The notes: a model not told the origin generated them from the sequence alone. Shown: positions 7,150-16,119, numbered from the stretch's first letter. The stretch: DNA of 64,000 nucleotides from Verrucomicrobiota bacterium (GCA_022710725.1 JAKLGK010000001.1:425010-489009), one strand, 5' to 3'. Numbers and translations: made by a program.

Positions 7150-8400
7150 TCATACCCAGCCACGCAGTTTCACCGCCTCCGCGACGCGATGGACGGCGAC
7201 GAGGTACGCGGCGAGGCGCATCGGGACGTTCTGCTTCTTGTGCATCGTGAGGACATTCCGATACGCGTGGGCCATGATGCGCGCCAACTGTTTATGGACA
7301 CTATCCAGGGGCCACGTATAGTTCGACGCGTTCTGGACCTGTTCGAAGTAGCCGACCGTGACACTGCCCGCACTGGCAAGGATGTCGGGAATGATATGGA
7401 CGCCCTTGATGTGAAGCGTTCGGTCGGCCTCGGGCGCGGTGGGGCCGTCGGCCAGCTCACACACGATCTTCGCCTTGATCTGCTCTGCGTTCATGCGCGT
7501 GATCACGTTTTCGAGCGCGGCGGGGTACAAAACATCCACGTCCAAATCAAGCAGGTCCTCCCCACAGACCGGTTGGGCGCCTGGGAAGCCGGTCACGCTG
7601 CCGGTCTTCAATTTGTAGGCGACGAGCGCTTTCGGATCGATGCCTTCCGTGTTGATCACACCGCCGCTCGTGTCGGACACCGCCACTAATCGTCCGCCGC
7701 CAAGGATCTCGGGATGCAGCAGCGCCACGTTTTGCCCGGCGTTGCCGAAGCCCTGGATCGCGTACGTGCCCTTCGGGTCGATTCCCAGGGTCTGGCACGC
7801 CTCGCCCACCACAAGCACCCCGCCGCGGGCCGTCGCATCGCTCCAGCCCAGGATCCCGCCCAGCGCCAGCGGTTTGCCGGAGACCACGCCAGGCCGCGCG
7901 TGGCCCATGACAGAGCCGAACTCGTCCGCCATCCAAGCCATGATTTGCGGGTTCGTGTAGAGATCGGGCGTGAGCACGTCGCGATGCTCGGCCAACGGCT
8001 GGGCCATGATGCGCATCCAGCCCCGGGCGAGGCGCTCCCTCTCCCCCTCGGTCAGTTTCCTCAAGTCGCAGACCAGTCCGCCGCTCGCGCCGCCGAGGGG
8101 AATGTCCACCAGCGCCGTGCGCCACGTCATCCATGCCGCGCTGGCGCGCCCCGCGTCCAGGCTTTCGTTGGCATGCCAACGCAACCCCCCGCTGCACGGG
8201 CCGCGCGCGTCGTTGTATTGGATGCGGTACCCGTGGAAGGTCTTCGTGGAGCCGTCGTCCATCTTCACCGGCACGGTGAACTTGTATTCGCGCTGGGGCC
8301 ACCGGAGAAATTCACGCAAGGAGGATTCCAGGCCGAGCCGATCGGCGGCTTCATCAAACTGGGCCTGGGCCACCTCAAACGTGTTGACTTTTTCATTCAT
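7150..8400 (-). CDS. Glutamate dehydrogenase paralogue lacking catalytic lysines
   Basis: This 416-residue protein aligns end to end with the intact GDH at 14541-15827, including the Rossmann motif GFGNAGQN and the C-terminal AVKLRGWV. Two lysines essential in the family are Ser here. The substrate-binding KGG(L/I)RFH is GPCSGGLRWH at about 69-78, and the catalytic PxGGxKGG is PLGGASGG at about 103-110. Both codons read AGC on the coding strand. The Asp of the P-D motif (LTPDLYT) is kept. It is therefore probably not an active deaminating enzyme; a regulatory or non-catalytic partner role is inferred. It is divergent from the KaiC-like/ATP-grasp gene starting at 8609. Confidence 0.9.
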   Translation of the reverse strand: MNEKVNTFEVAQAQFDEAADRLGLESSLREFLRWPQREYKFTVPVKMDDGSTKTFHGYRIQYNDARGPCSGGLRWHANESLDAGRASAAWMTWRTALVDIPLGGASGGLVCDLRKLTEGERERLARGWMRIMAQPLAEHRDVLTPDLYTNPQIMAWMADEFGSVMGHARPGVVSGKPLALGGILGWSDATARGGVLVVGEACQTLGIDPKGTYAIQGFGNAGQNVALLHPEILGGGRLVAVSDTSGGVINTEGIDPKALVAYKLKTGSVTGFPGAQPVCGEDLLDLDVDVLYPAALENVITRMNAEQIKAKIVCELADGPTAPEADRTLHIKGVHIIPDILASAGSVTVGYFEQVQNASNYTWPLDSVHKQLARIMAHAYRNVLTMHKKQNVPMRLAAYLVAVHRVAEAVKLRGWV

Positions 8401-8608
8401 AGCCAGCGCTCCTCTCTTGCCGAAGTTCGGCTTCCTTATACCGGGTTGCGAGCGCGTTGAGAAGTCTGCCGCATGGAGACGTGCCGCATGGAGAAGTCCT
8501 TGCCATGCCCTGCTTCAGAACATACAGTAACGATCCTCATGGGCGAAACAACCGCCATGCATGCCGCACCCCACATCCCGCCGCCCCAGGAAGGGAATTT
8601 TGGCCGCC

Positions 8609-11218
8609 ATGCTTGATCCGACGCTCACAACCGGGCTGCCGGCCCTGGACCAGGTTCTGAAGGGACTTCTCCCCGGCGACAATATCGTCTGGCAGGTGGA
8701 TGCCGTGGAGGAGTACCAGGAGTGGGTCGAGCCCTTTGGTCGGGCGGCGATTCGCAACGGCAAGCGGCTGATTTACTTCCGATTCGCGCGCCATCAATCC
8801 CTGCTGTCCGCCGGCAAGGGCATCGAGGTCCATGAGTTGGACCCCGAACAGGGATTCGAAACCTTCATCGCGACGATTCACTCCGTCATCGATCAGGCCG
8901 GTCCGGGAGTGTTCTACGTCTTCGACTGCCTCTCTCGGCTGGCCGCGGATTGGTGTTCCGACCAGATGCTGGCCAATTTCTTCATGCTGACGTGCCCGTA
9001 CCTCTACGACCTGGAGACGGTCACGTACTTCGCCCTGTACCGCAACTACCACACGTCGCACGCGATCGGGCCGATCCAGGCGACCACGCAGCTTTTCCTC
9101 GACACGTACCGGCACAAGGGCGACCTCTACGTGCGGCCGGTCAAGGTCCAGCATCGGTACTCGCCCACCATGCACATGCTCCACGTCTGGCACGGCGACA
9201 GCTTCCGGGCCGTCACCGCGAGCGCGGTGATCTCGGAGATCCTCACGCTGTCGCAGTGGTCGGGGCTCGCGTCGGACAGCAGTATCGGCTTCTGGGAAAC
9301 GAGCTTCATTCGCGCGCGCGAACTGATCCAATCCGGCGAGTACCGGCCCGACCTGCCCGGCCGCGGCAAGGACGTCTTCGAGACGCTCATCAAGATGATC
9401 ATCTCGCGCGACCCGGGCATGCAGCGCCTGATCTCGAGGTACCTGACCCTGCAGGACATCCTGGACGTGCGCAAGCGCATGATCGGAACGGGGCTGATCG
9501 GCGGCAAGACGGTGGGCATGCTGCTGTCGCGCGCCATCGTCAAGAAGGCCGACCGGCGTTTTGTGGAGGAGATGGAGGAGCACGACTCGTTCTTCGTGGG
9601 GTCCGACGTGTTCTACGACTTTCTCGTGCGCTGCGGCGTCTGGTGGATCCGCCAGAAGCAGAGGAACCCCGAGACGTTCCTCGAGGGGGCCGAGCAGGCG
9701 CGGCGCCGCATCATCACGGGCGAGTTCCCGCCGTACATCCTGCGCCAGTTCGAGGAGATGCTGGACTACTTCGGTCAGTCCCCGTTCATCGTCCGTTCCA
9801 GCTCCCTGCTGGAGGACAACTACGGGCACTCGTTCGCCGGCAAGTACGAGAGCGTCTACTGCGCCAACCAGGGCCCCCGGGAGCGGCGCATGCAGGACCT
9901 GCTGGCCGCGATCCGGACGATCTACGCCAGCTCCATGAGCGAGAAGGCGTTGAGCTACCGGGCGGACCGCGGGATGCTGGACCGGGACGAGCAGATGGCC
10001 CTGCTGGTCATGCGCGTCTCGGGGGCGATGTACGGCCGGAATTTCTACCCGCAGATGGCCGGCGTCGGGTTCTCGTTCAATCCGTACGCGTGGGCGCCGG
10101 AGATCGACCCGAAGGCCGGCGTCATCCGCCTCGTCTTCGGCCTCGGCACGCGCGCGGTGAACCGCTCGGACGACGATTACACCCGGATCGTGGCGCTCAA
10201 CGCGCCGGAGAAGCGGCCGGAGACCAACTTCGACGAGGTGGCCCAGTACGCCCAGCGGCGGATGGACTACCTGGACCTCGAGGCCAACCAGCTCGTGTCC
10301 GACTACTTCACTGACGTGGTCACGGGCGACGAGGATTTCCCCATCGAGATGTTCGCGTCCGAGGACGCCGCGCCGTCCGCCCGCGGCGGGAAGCCGCACC
10401 GGATTCTCACGTTCGACTCGCTCCTGGCGCGGACGGGTTTCGTCAAGGACCTGCGCGAGATTCTTCACGTGCTGCAAGTGGCCTACAATCACCCGGTGGA
10501 TATCGAGTTCACCGCGAATTTCGTCGGCGACGGCCGGTACAAGATCAACCTGTTGCAGTGCCGGCCCCTGCAGGTCCAGGGCGCCGCGCTCGTGGAGATG
10601 CCCGACGTCAAGGTGGGCCGCGAGGACCTGATCATCGCGGCGCGCGGCGCGGTCATCGGCCAGAGCCGGCTCAACCGGATCGACCGGCTGGTCTATGTTT
10701 CCCCGGACCTGTACAGCCGGCTTCCCGTGCAGGACCGCCACGAGGTCGCCCGCCTGCTCGGCGAGATCAACCGCGCGCGCGGCGCGGCGGGCGGCCCGTG
10801 CCGAGCCGGCGTCGAGACGGTGATGCTGCTCGGGCCCGGCCGCTGGGGGTCCGGCAGCCCGCACCTCGGCATCCCCGTGACGTTCAGCGAGATCAACCGC
10901 GCCTCGATCCTGTGCGAGATCGTGGCGATGCACGAGAACCTGGTGCCGGACGTTTCCCTCGGCACGCACTTCCTCAACGAGCTGGTCGAGAGAAACATCC
11001 TCTACCTGGCACTCTTTCCCCAACAGGGCGAAAATTTCCTCAACAAGGAGTTCTTTGAGAAGACACCCAGCCGTCTCCTCGAAATCGTGCCCGGCGCGGG
11101 GAAGATGAAGGAGGTCGTCCGCGTCCTCGACGCCGCGCAGATCGGCGGCGGAGCGATCATCAAGATCATGGCCGACGCCGTCCGCCAGCGAGTGCTGGTC
11201 TACTTCGAGCGGGATTGA
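8609..11218 (+). CDS. Degenerate KaiC-like domain fused to PEP-synthase-type ATP-grasp
   Basis: This is an 869-residue protein. Residues 1 to about 215 resemble a KaiC/RecA domain: TTGLPALDQVLKGLLPGDN matches the family's opening, and GVFYVFDCLSRL looks like Walker B, but the P-loop is absent (QVDAVEEYQEW at that place). From about 290 comes a PEP/pyruvate-binding (PPDK N-terminal) ATP-grasp core, with GLIGGKTVGM at about 295 and FIVRSSSLLEDNYGHSFAGK at about 391. A conserved C-terminal region contains LLGPGRWGSG (about 740) and LGTHFLNEL. The swivelling phospho-His domain and the TIM barrel of true PEP synthase are missing. A start at 8561 is also possible; 8609 is preferred because AGGAAGG lies upstream. 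It is a paralogue of the 1062-residue protein at 11342-14530. Function is unknown. Confidence 0.85.
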   Translation: MLDPTLTTGLPALDQVLKGLLPGDNIVWQVDAVEEYQEWVEPFGRAAIRNGKRLIYFRFARHQSLLSAGKGIEVHELDPEQGFETFIATIHSVIDQAGPGVFYVFDCLSRLAADWCSDQMLANFFMLTCPYLYDLETVTYFALYRNYHTSHAIGPIQATTQLFLDTYRHKGDLYVRPVKVQHRYSPTMHMLHVWHGDSFRAVTASAVISEILTLSQWSGLASDSSIGFWETSFIRARELIQSGEYRPDLPGRGKDVFETLIKMIISRDPGMQRLISRYLTLQDILDVRKRMIGTGLIGGKTVGMLLSRAIVKKADRRFVEEMEEHDSFFVGSDVFYDFLVRCGVWWIRQKQRNPETFLEGAEQARRRIITGEFPPYILRQFEEMLDYFGQSPFIVRSSSLLEDNYGHSFAGKYESVYCANQGPRERRMQDLLAAIRTIYASSMSEKALSYRADRGMLDRDEQMALLVMRVSGAMYGRNFYPQMAGVGFSFNPYAWAPEIDPKAGVIRLVFGLGTRAVNRSDDDYTRIVALNAPEKRPETNFDEVAQYAQRRMDYLDLEANQLVSDYFTDVVTGDEDFPIEMFASEDAAPSARGGKPHRILTFDSLLARTGFVKDLREILHVLQVAYNHPVDIEFTANFVGDGRYKINLLQCRPLQVQGAALVEMPDVKVGREDLIIAARGAVIGQSRLNRIDRLVYVSPDLYSRLPVQDRHEVARLLGEINRARGAAGGPCRAGVETVMLLGPGRWGSGSPHLGIPVTFSEINRASILCEIVAMHENLVPDVSLGTHFLNELVERNILYLALFPQQGENFLNKEFFEKTPSRLLEIVPGAGKMKEVVRVLDAAQIGGGAIIKIMADAVRQRVLVYFERD

Positions 11219-11341
11219 GACTTCATCGCCAGGGTGAAATCTCGCACTCGTCCTCAGCGACAGCGGCCCTCGTGCTCGTCCTCGGGAAAAGTCGCGCCGC
11301 GGTCCTTCGTCGAGCACGAGCACGATCCGGGGGGGTGAGCG
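11219..11341. other. Convergent intergenic space with an inverted repeat
   Basis: This lies between the stop codons of the two ATP-grasp proteins. CGTGCTCG and CGAGCACG form an inverted repeat (about 11273-11322) that could fold as a bidirectional terminator stem, but there is no U-run. Confidence 0.25.
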
Positions 11342-14300
11342 TCAGCCGTCCTGCTTGAGGCGGAGGGGGCGGGCGGGATCCGTGACGGAGCCGATCTTCG
11401 CGGCATAGCCCTTCTTGCCGGCCACGTCCTCGTCGGTGACGAGGCGCACATCCAGGAGCCCCGTGGATTGGTGGCCGGTGCGCAGGTAGTTCATTTCCGC
11501 GAGCGACGAACTCCACCCCTGCAGCCACGTCATGAGGTCGGCGCGCTGCTGCTCGGTGCCGGCGAAATGGATGAGGAGATCGATGTCGCTGCCGGGCTGG
11601 GCCGATGCGTTGGCGGTGCTGCCGAAGACGTACATCGCCTTCACGCCGAAGTGGGCCGGGCCGAGCCGCTCCGCGATCTGCTCGGCCATCCGGAGGCGCC
11701 AGCGCCAGTGGTCCTTGGCCGGCGGAGGCTCGTGCGCCGCCTCGGGCGCGCGCGGCGCGTCCTCCGTCCTGTCCAGCGGCTCCGCGAGAAACCCGAGCGC
11801 CTCGACCTGGTCGGCATTTAGGAGGATGCTGAGGATCCGGCCGCCCGTGGACTTCGGCACGTCGATGACTCGCACGGCGCCGGCGAGGTGCTCGAACGGG
11901 CGCAGGATTCCGGGCAGGATGTTGGGGGACTGCTTGAGAAACGCCTCGTTGAAGCGGACCCCCTCGTCGTCGGGGTAGAGCGGGAGGTAGCGAATGGACG
12001 CCTCGACCAGGTCCTGGAAGAAATGCGTTCCGAACGACAGTTCGGGGACGTAGTTGCCCTTGCGCCGCGCGATCTCGATCAGGACGGCCGTGTTGTTGAT
12101 GTCGGAGTAGGTCACCTGGACGCCGAGCTTGATGTCGCCGCGGCTTCCCCATCGTCCGGGCCCCATCAGGATGAACTGCCGCTTGGGGAGCAGACGGTTC
12201 AGCATGCCGACCGCCCGGCCGACATCGAGCAGGTCGTTCCGGCTGGTCAGGGCGGCATACCCGTCGGGGTCGACGTAGACGATGTGCGTGATTTCCGGAA
12301 TGGTGCCGTTGGAGACGAATCGGTTGGCCGAGAAGACGATACGGTCCTCCGGGATGTCGCTGGGGATGGCGCTGGGCAGGTTGCTGCCCGTCAGGCTCTG
12401 GCTCCGGCACTGCAGGAGGTAGAAGTGGGTTCCGTCCGAGGCGAATTCGATGTCCACCGGCCGGCCCATCTTCTCCTGGAGCCGCTTCAACATGGCCTGC
12501 AGCTGCTTCATGAACGTCGTCTTCCGGACCAGGCCCTCGAACGTGACGATCACATCGTCGTTCGCAAAATCCGTGCTGAGCCCCGCCGGGGCCGGAATCC
12601 CGCCTTCGTGGAAGACGGAGACCATCTGGTTGACGCCCGGGATCTCCGGGCCGTGTTTCCGCAGGAAATCCTTGGTGTTCACGGTCTCGAAACGCCCGGC
12701 CTCCAGGTTGATGACGTCCATCCTCTTCGGCGAGTAGCGCCGGACTTCATCCGGCGTGACGTTGACGCGGAGTTCCGGCGCGCCGGGGGAGATCAGGATG
12801 GGGTAGTCGTCGCTCACGCGGTCGACGGCGCGCGTGCCGAGGCCCGGCACCAGCCGGACCAGCCCGTCCTCGCGCTTGATCCGCGGAGACCAGCGGAACT
12901 CGTTGTTGGAGAAGGCCACGCCGGAGAAGGCCGGGAGGAAGTAGCTGCCGATGCGGCGGCCGACGACCTGCTGGATCATGATCGCCATCTTCTCGTGGAA
13001 GTCCAGCAGCCCCCAGGCGCCCCGGTACTCGATGGGATCGGGGCCGAACATCGAGGCGTACACTTCCGCGATGGCGTCCAGCAGGGCTTGCAGGCGCTCC
13101 GGGCGGGTGCCGTGGTTGGCGAGAAACAGGCTCTTGTATTTCCCCGAGAACGAGGCGCCGACCCGGTCCTCCAGGAGGCTCGAGCTTCGCACGATCAGCG
13201 GGGTGTCGCCGAAATCGTCGAGGGCCGCCGTCAGGCCTTTCACGACGTCGGTCGGAAACCGCGAGCACTTCAGGAGGTGGATGATGTTGGAATACTCCAG
13301 GCGCACCTGTTCGAGGTCCTTGTACTTCTGTTCGTTGATCGCCTCGAGGTCGTTGATGTGAAGGAAGACCGTGAGGGCGTCCGCGGGGATGTAGTACGTC
13401 TTGGGGACCTTCAGGTTCTCCATCGCCGCTTCCCGGTCCTTGGACAGGATGGAGTACGCCAGGAACAGGCCGGCGCTCTTCCCCCCCAGGTTCCCGCTGC
13501 TTCCGGCGGGATAGATGATGTGCTGGACCAGGTCGTGGAAATCCGCGACCTCGACGTTCTCCTTCGCGGTCTTCAGGTACTCGAGGTGATCCGAGAAGAA
13601 GCGCCGGAGCAGCGACACCCGCAACCACTTCTCCGTGGTCGGCGGCAGGCTGACGGCCTTCTCCGTCATGGTCTTGTAGAGCATGACGGCGTCGATGATC
13701 TCCTCGAGCGTGGTGTCGATGTTGTCGACGGCCTTGATGAGGAAGCTCGTCCTCTTCTCCTGGATCCACTTCTGGATGGAGGCCAGGATGTCTTCCGGGC
13801 TCAGGTGCTTCTCGGCCAGCGCGAACACCGCTTCGCTGAGGGTCAGCATCTTCTCCACGGTCTGCGTCTCGGTCGGCGAGTTCGACTCCTCGTGGAGGTG
13901 CTCGTCGCCGATCAGGTCGCTGTGGCGCACGATTTCCCGGGCCTCCGTGATGCCGTGCCAGAACAGGCGGTACAGCATCTGCCGCGAGAGGTAGTTCAAC
14001 ATGGCGGGGTCGGTCCGCCGGATCAGGTCGACGATCACCATCCACTCGCGCGAGTTCTGGCCGGTCAGCTCCGCTCGGGCTGTCTCCCACTCGGTGCGCA
14101 TCTGTCGCAACCTGCGGTGCTGGACGGTCTGGCCGATGCGGTCGGCGATGGTGTGGATGAGCTTGTGTTCCTTCTCCAGGAAGCAGTCGTTGCCCTTCAT
14201 CGGCACTTCCTGCCGGTAGGAGACCTCCAGCGAACCGGACTTCATCCCCTCCACCCGGATGTCCGCGGCGTGACCGCAGACCGCCGGGGCGTAGTCCGGG

Positions 14301-14530
14301 GACTTGTACACCGCGTCCTCGAACGTGATGCGCGCCTGGCAGATGTCCGGGAACTGCCAGCCCGAGGGAATGATGCCGGCCATGCGCTGGAACAGGTCGG
14401 CCAGCGGGAGGTCGTGCTGGTCGAGCAGTTCCTCCACGTGGTAGAGGCAGTCAAGCTCCTTGGCCCTCTCGCGCAGGGCCTCGAGCATATTGTCCAGCGA
14501 CTGGCCCCGGCTGTTCCGTCGGGATGGCAT
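11342..14530 (-). CDS. GAF-like / PEP-synthase ATP-grasp / nucleotidyltransferase fusion
   Basis: This is a 1062-residue three-part protein. Residues about 15-170 resemble the GAF-like sensor module seen at the N-terminus of some histidine kinases (RAKELDCLYHVEELL, IIPSGWQFPDICQARITF). About 340-720 is a PEP/pyruvate-binding ATP-grasp core (LGGKSAGLFLAYS, LIVRSSSLLEDRVGASFSGK), with LMGPGRWGSRGD at about 787. The last 110 residues hold a pol-beta-type nucleotidyltransferase: MYVFGSTANASAQPGSDIDL, giving GS...DxD at about 967-986. Phospho-His and PEP-binding domains are absent. It lies 10 nt after the intact GDH gene on the same strand and is surely co-transcribed. I infer that it senses a ligand and modifies a partner, possibly GDH, but nothing proves this. 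Confidence 0.88.
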   Translation of the reverse strand: MPSRRNSRGQSLDNMLEALRERAKELDCLYHVEELLDQHDLPLADLFQRMAGIIPSGWQFPDICQARITFEDAVYKSPDYAPAVCGHAADIRVEGMKSGSLEVSYRQEVPMKGNDCFLEKEHKLIHTIADRIGQTVQHRRLRQMRTEWETARAELTGQNSREWMVIVDLIRRTDPAMLNYLSRQMLYRLFWHGITEAREIVRHSDLIGDEHLHEESNSPTETQTVEKMLTLSEAVFALAEKHLSPEDILASIQKWIQEKRTSFLIKAVDNIDTTLEEIIDAVMLYKTMTEKAVSLPPTTEKWLRVSLLRRFFSDHLEYLKTAKENVEVADFHDLVQHIIYPAGSSGNLGGKSAGLFLAYSILSKDREAAMENLKVPKTYYIPADALTVFLHINDLEAINEQKYKDLEQVRLEYSNIIHLLKCSRFPTDVVKGLTAALDDFGDTPLIVRSSSLLEDRVGASFSGKYKSLFLANHGTRPERLQALLDAIAEVYASMFGPDPIEYRGAWGLLDFHEKMAIMIQQVVGRRIGSYFLPAFSGVAFSNNEFRWSPRIKREDGLVRLVPGLGTRAVDRVSDDYPILISPGAPELRVNVTPDEVRRYSPKRMDVINLEAGRFETVNTKDFLRKHGPEIPGVNQMVSVFHEGGIPAPAGLSTDFANDDVIVTFEGLVRKTTFMKQLQAMLKRLQEKMGRPVDIEFASDGTHFYLLQCRSQSLTGSNLPSAIPSDIPEDRIVFSANRFVSNGTIPEITHIVYVDPDGYAALTSRNDLLDVGRAVGMLNRLLPKRQFILMGPGRWGSRGDIKLGVQVTYSDINNTAVLIEIARRKGNYVPELSFGTHFFQDLVEASIRYLPLYPDDEGVRFNEAFLKQSPNILPGILRPFEHLAGAVRVIDVPKSTGGRILSILLNADQVEALGFLAEPLDRTEDAPRAPEAAHEPPPAKDHWRWRLRMAEQIAERLGPAHFGVKAMYVFGSTANASAQPGSDIDLLIHFAGTEQQRADLMTWLQGWSSSLAEMNYLRTGHQSTGLLDVRLVTDEDVAGKKGYAAKIGSVTDPARPLRLKQDG

Positions 14531-14540
14531 GGTCAGGCTT

Positions 14541-15827
14541 CTAGACCCAGCCGCGGCTCTTCACCGCCTGGGCCACCCGGTCGATGGCGATCACGTAGGC
14601 CGCGTCCCGCATGTAGAGCTTCCGCTTCTGGGCGAGTTGGTTAACCGCGTGAAAAGCCGCCGTCATCTTCGAGTCCAGCTTCTCCAGGACCTCTTTCTTC
14701 TCCCAGAAGTAGTTCATGTTGCACTGGACCTGTTCGAAGTAGCTGCAGGTCACGCCGCCCGCGTTGGCCAGGAAGTCCGGGATCAGGAAGATCTTCCGCG
14801 CCTTGATCATCTCGTCCGCCTCGGGGGTGGTGGGGCCGTTGGCGCCTTCGACGATGATCTTCACGCGCGGGCCGATCTTGCCGGCGTTGGCCGCGGTGAC
14901 CTGGTTCTCCAGGGCCGCCGGGATCAGGATGTCCACGTCCTGGGCGATCCATTCATCGCCCGGCAGCACCTCGTAGCCCAGCCCGCGGGCCTTGTCCTTG
15001 TCCATGTCGCCGAAGGAGTCGGCGATGCCGGCCAGTTGGTCGGCGTCGATGCCGTCCTTTTTCCGGAACGCGTAGGACGTCTTGTCCTTGTTGTTCCAGC
15101 ACGCCACGCAGGTCACCTTTCCGCCCAGTTCGTGGTACTTCCGGATGGCGTACTGCGCCACGTTCCCGAAGCCCTGGACGCTGGCGGTGGTCTTCGACGG
15201 GTCGATCCCGAGGACCTTCATCGCCTCGCGCAGAACGAAGATCACGCCGAAGCCCGTGGCCTCGGTCCGGCCGAGCGACCCGCCCATCCCGACGGGCTTG
15301 CCGGTGATGAAGCCCGGGTACCGCCCGCCGTGGATTGTCTCGAACTCGTCCAGGATCCACAGCATGTGCTGGCCGGTGCTCATGACGTCGGGGGCGGGCA
15401 CGTCCTGGAAGGGGCCCACGTTCTTCGCCATCTGGCGGACCCAGCCCCGGCAGATCTGCTCCTGCTCGCGCGCGCTCAGGTTGTGCGGATCGCAGATCAC
15501 GCCGCCCTTGCCGCCGCCGAGGGGAATGTCCACCACGGAGCACTTCCAGGTCATCCACATGGCCAGGGCGCGGACCGTGTCGATGTTCTCGTGCGGGTGG
15601 AACCGGATGCCCCCCTTGGCCGGGCCGCGCGCGTCGTTGTGCTGCACGCGGAACCCGTTGAAGACCTTGACCTGGCCGTCGTCCATGCGCACCGGGATCA
15701 GGAACTGGAATTCGCGCAGGGGCTGCCGCAGAAGCTGTCGGACCCCGTCATCGAGTTCGAGCAAGCCCGCTACCTGGTCAAACTGACGTTGAGCCATCTC
15801 GAACAGATTGTACGCTTTATCTTTCAT
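14541..15827 (-). CDS. Glutamate dehydrogenase (Glu/Leu/Phe/Val family)
   Basis: This 428-residue enzyme should interconvert glutamate with 2-oxoglutarate and ammonia. Key motifs are intact: AKGGIRFHP (about 72-80), PLGGGKGG with the catalytic Lys (about 108-115), VPAPDVMSTG with the catalytic Asp, GFGNVAQY in the Rossmann fold and EGANGPTTPEA. The ATG at 15827 is chosen over upstream codons because AAAGGAAGAA precedes it and the downstream protein aligns with the paralogue at 7150-8400. Cofactor preference cannot be read with certainty. It is followed after 10 nt by the GAF/ATP-grasp/nucleotidyltransferase gene. Upstream lies a multi-hairpin element. Confidence 0.93.
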   Translation of the reverse strand: MKDKAYNLFEMAQRQFDQVAGLLELDDGVRQLLRQPLREFQFLIPVRMDDGQVKVFNGFRVQHNDARGPAKGGIRFHPHENIDTVRALAMWMTWKCSVVDIPLGGGKGGVICDPHNLSAREQEQICRGWVRQMAKNVGPFQDVPAPDVMSTGQHMLWILDEFETIHGGRYPGFITGKPVGMGGSLGRTEATGFGVIFVLREAMKVLGIDPSKTTASVQGFGNVAQYAIRKYHELGGKVTCVACWNNKDKTSYAFRKKDGIDADQLAGIADSFGDMDKDKARGLGYEVLPGDEWIAQDVDILIPAALENQVTAANAGKIGPRVKIIVEGANGPTTPEADEMIKARKIFLIPDFLANAGGVTCSYFEQVQCNMNYFWEKKEVLEKLDSKMTAAFHAVNQLAQKRKLYMRDAAYVIAIDRVAQAVKSRGWV

Positions 15828-15913
15828 CGTCGCGCGGTTCTTCCTTTCTTGATGTGAGGATGCACTCCCTGGGAAAAGCCACTTCCCTCCTATCACAGAC
15901 GCCGCGGACCTGC

Positions 15914-16119
15914 CTAGCCCGGATTATTCGCGAAGCGCGAATAATCCGCCGCTTCGCGGCCGTGATCGGCCCGCCACGGCGGGCCGAAACGGGGCTTGCC
16001 ACGTTCGGGACACGGCGCACACCGTGTCCCGTCACGTCTTGGCGCACGGACTGCACCGCAGCCCGTGTGCCAAGCGGTTTATTCATGAACGGCTGGCGTT
16101 CATGAATAAACCGGGCTAG
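15914..16119. repeat. Multi-hairpin dispersed element, copy A
   Basis: This 206-bp element is bounded by the inverted ends CTAGCCCGG (15914-15922) and CCGGGCTAG (16111-16119), and is made almost wholly of five successive hairpins. Stem CGGATTATTCGCG: 13 bp, perfect (15920-15948). Stem CGGCCCGCC: 9 bp, perfect (15967-15986). Stem GGGACACGG: 9 bp, perfect (16007-16030). Stem CTTGGCgCACGG: 12 bp with one G-T (16038-16074). Stem CGGTTTATTCATGAACG: 17 bp, perfect (16075-16113). The end module is related to those of copies B and C. It lies between two GDH genes and has no coding capacity. Confidence 0.8.

Noticed and set aside
8537..11323. Very long open frame antisense to the KaiC-like/ATP-grasp gene
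   Set aside because: A product of high GC on the opposite strand; the predicted protein is low-complexity with no domain, while the plus-strand protein has clear motifs. Similar antisense frames over 11.9-14.6, 16.1-17.6, 19.7-21.1 and 44.2-48.1 kb were dismissed for the same reason.
8609..14530. Functional PEP synthase or pyruvate phosphate dikinase genes
   Set aside because: Both proteins lack the phospho-His swivel domain and the PEP-utilising barrel.
15914..16119. Integron attC site or CRISPR array
   Set aside because: No GTTRRRY/RYYYAAC core sites, no integron integrase, and the hairpins are not identical direct repeats with spacers.
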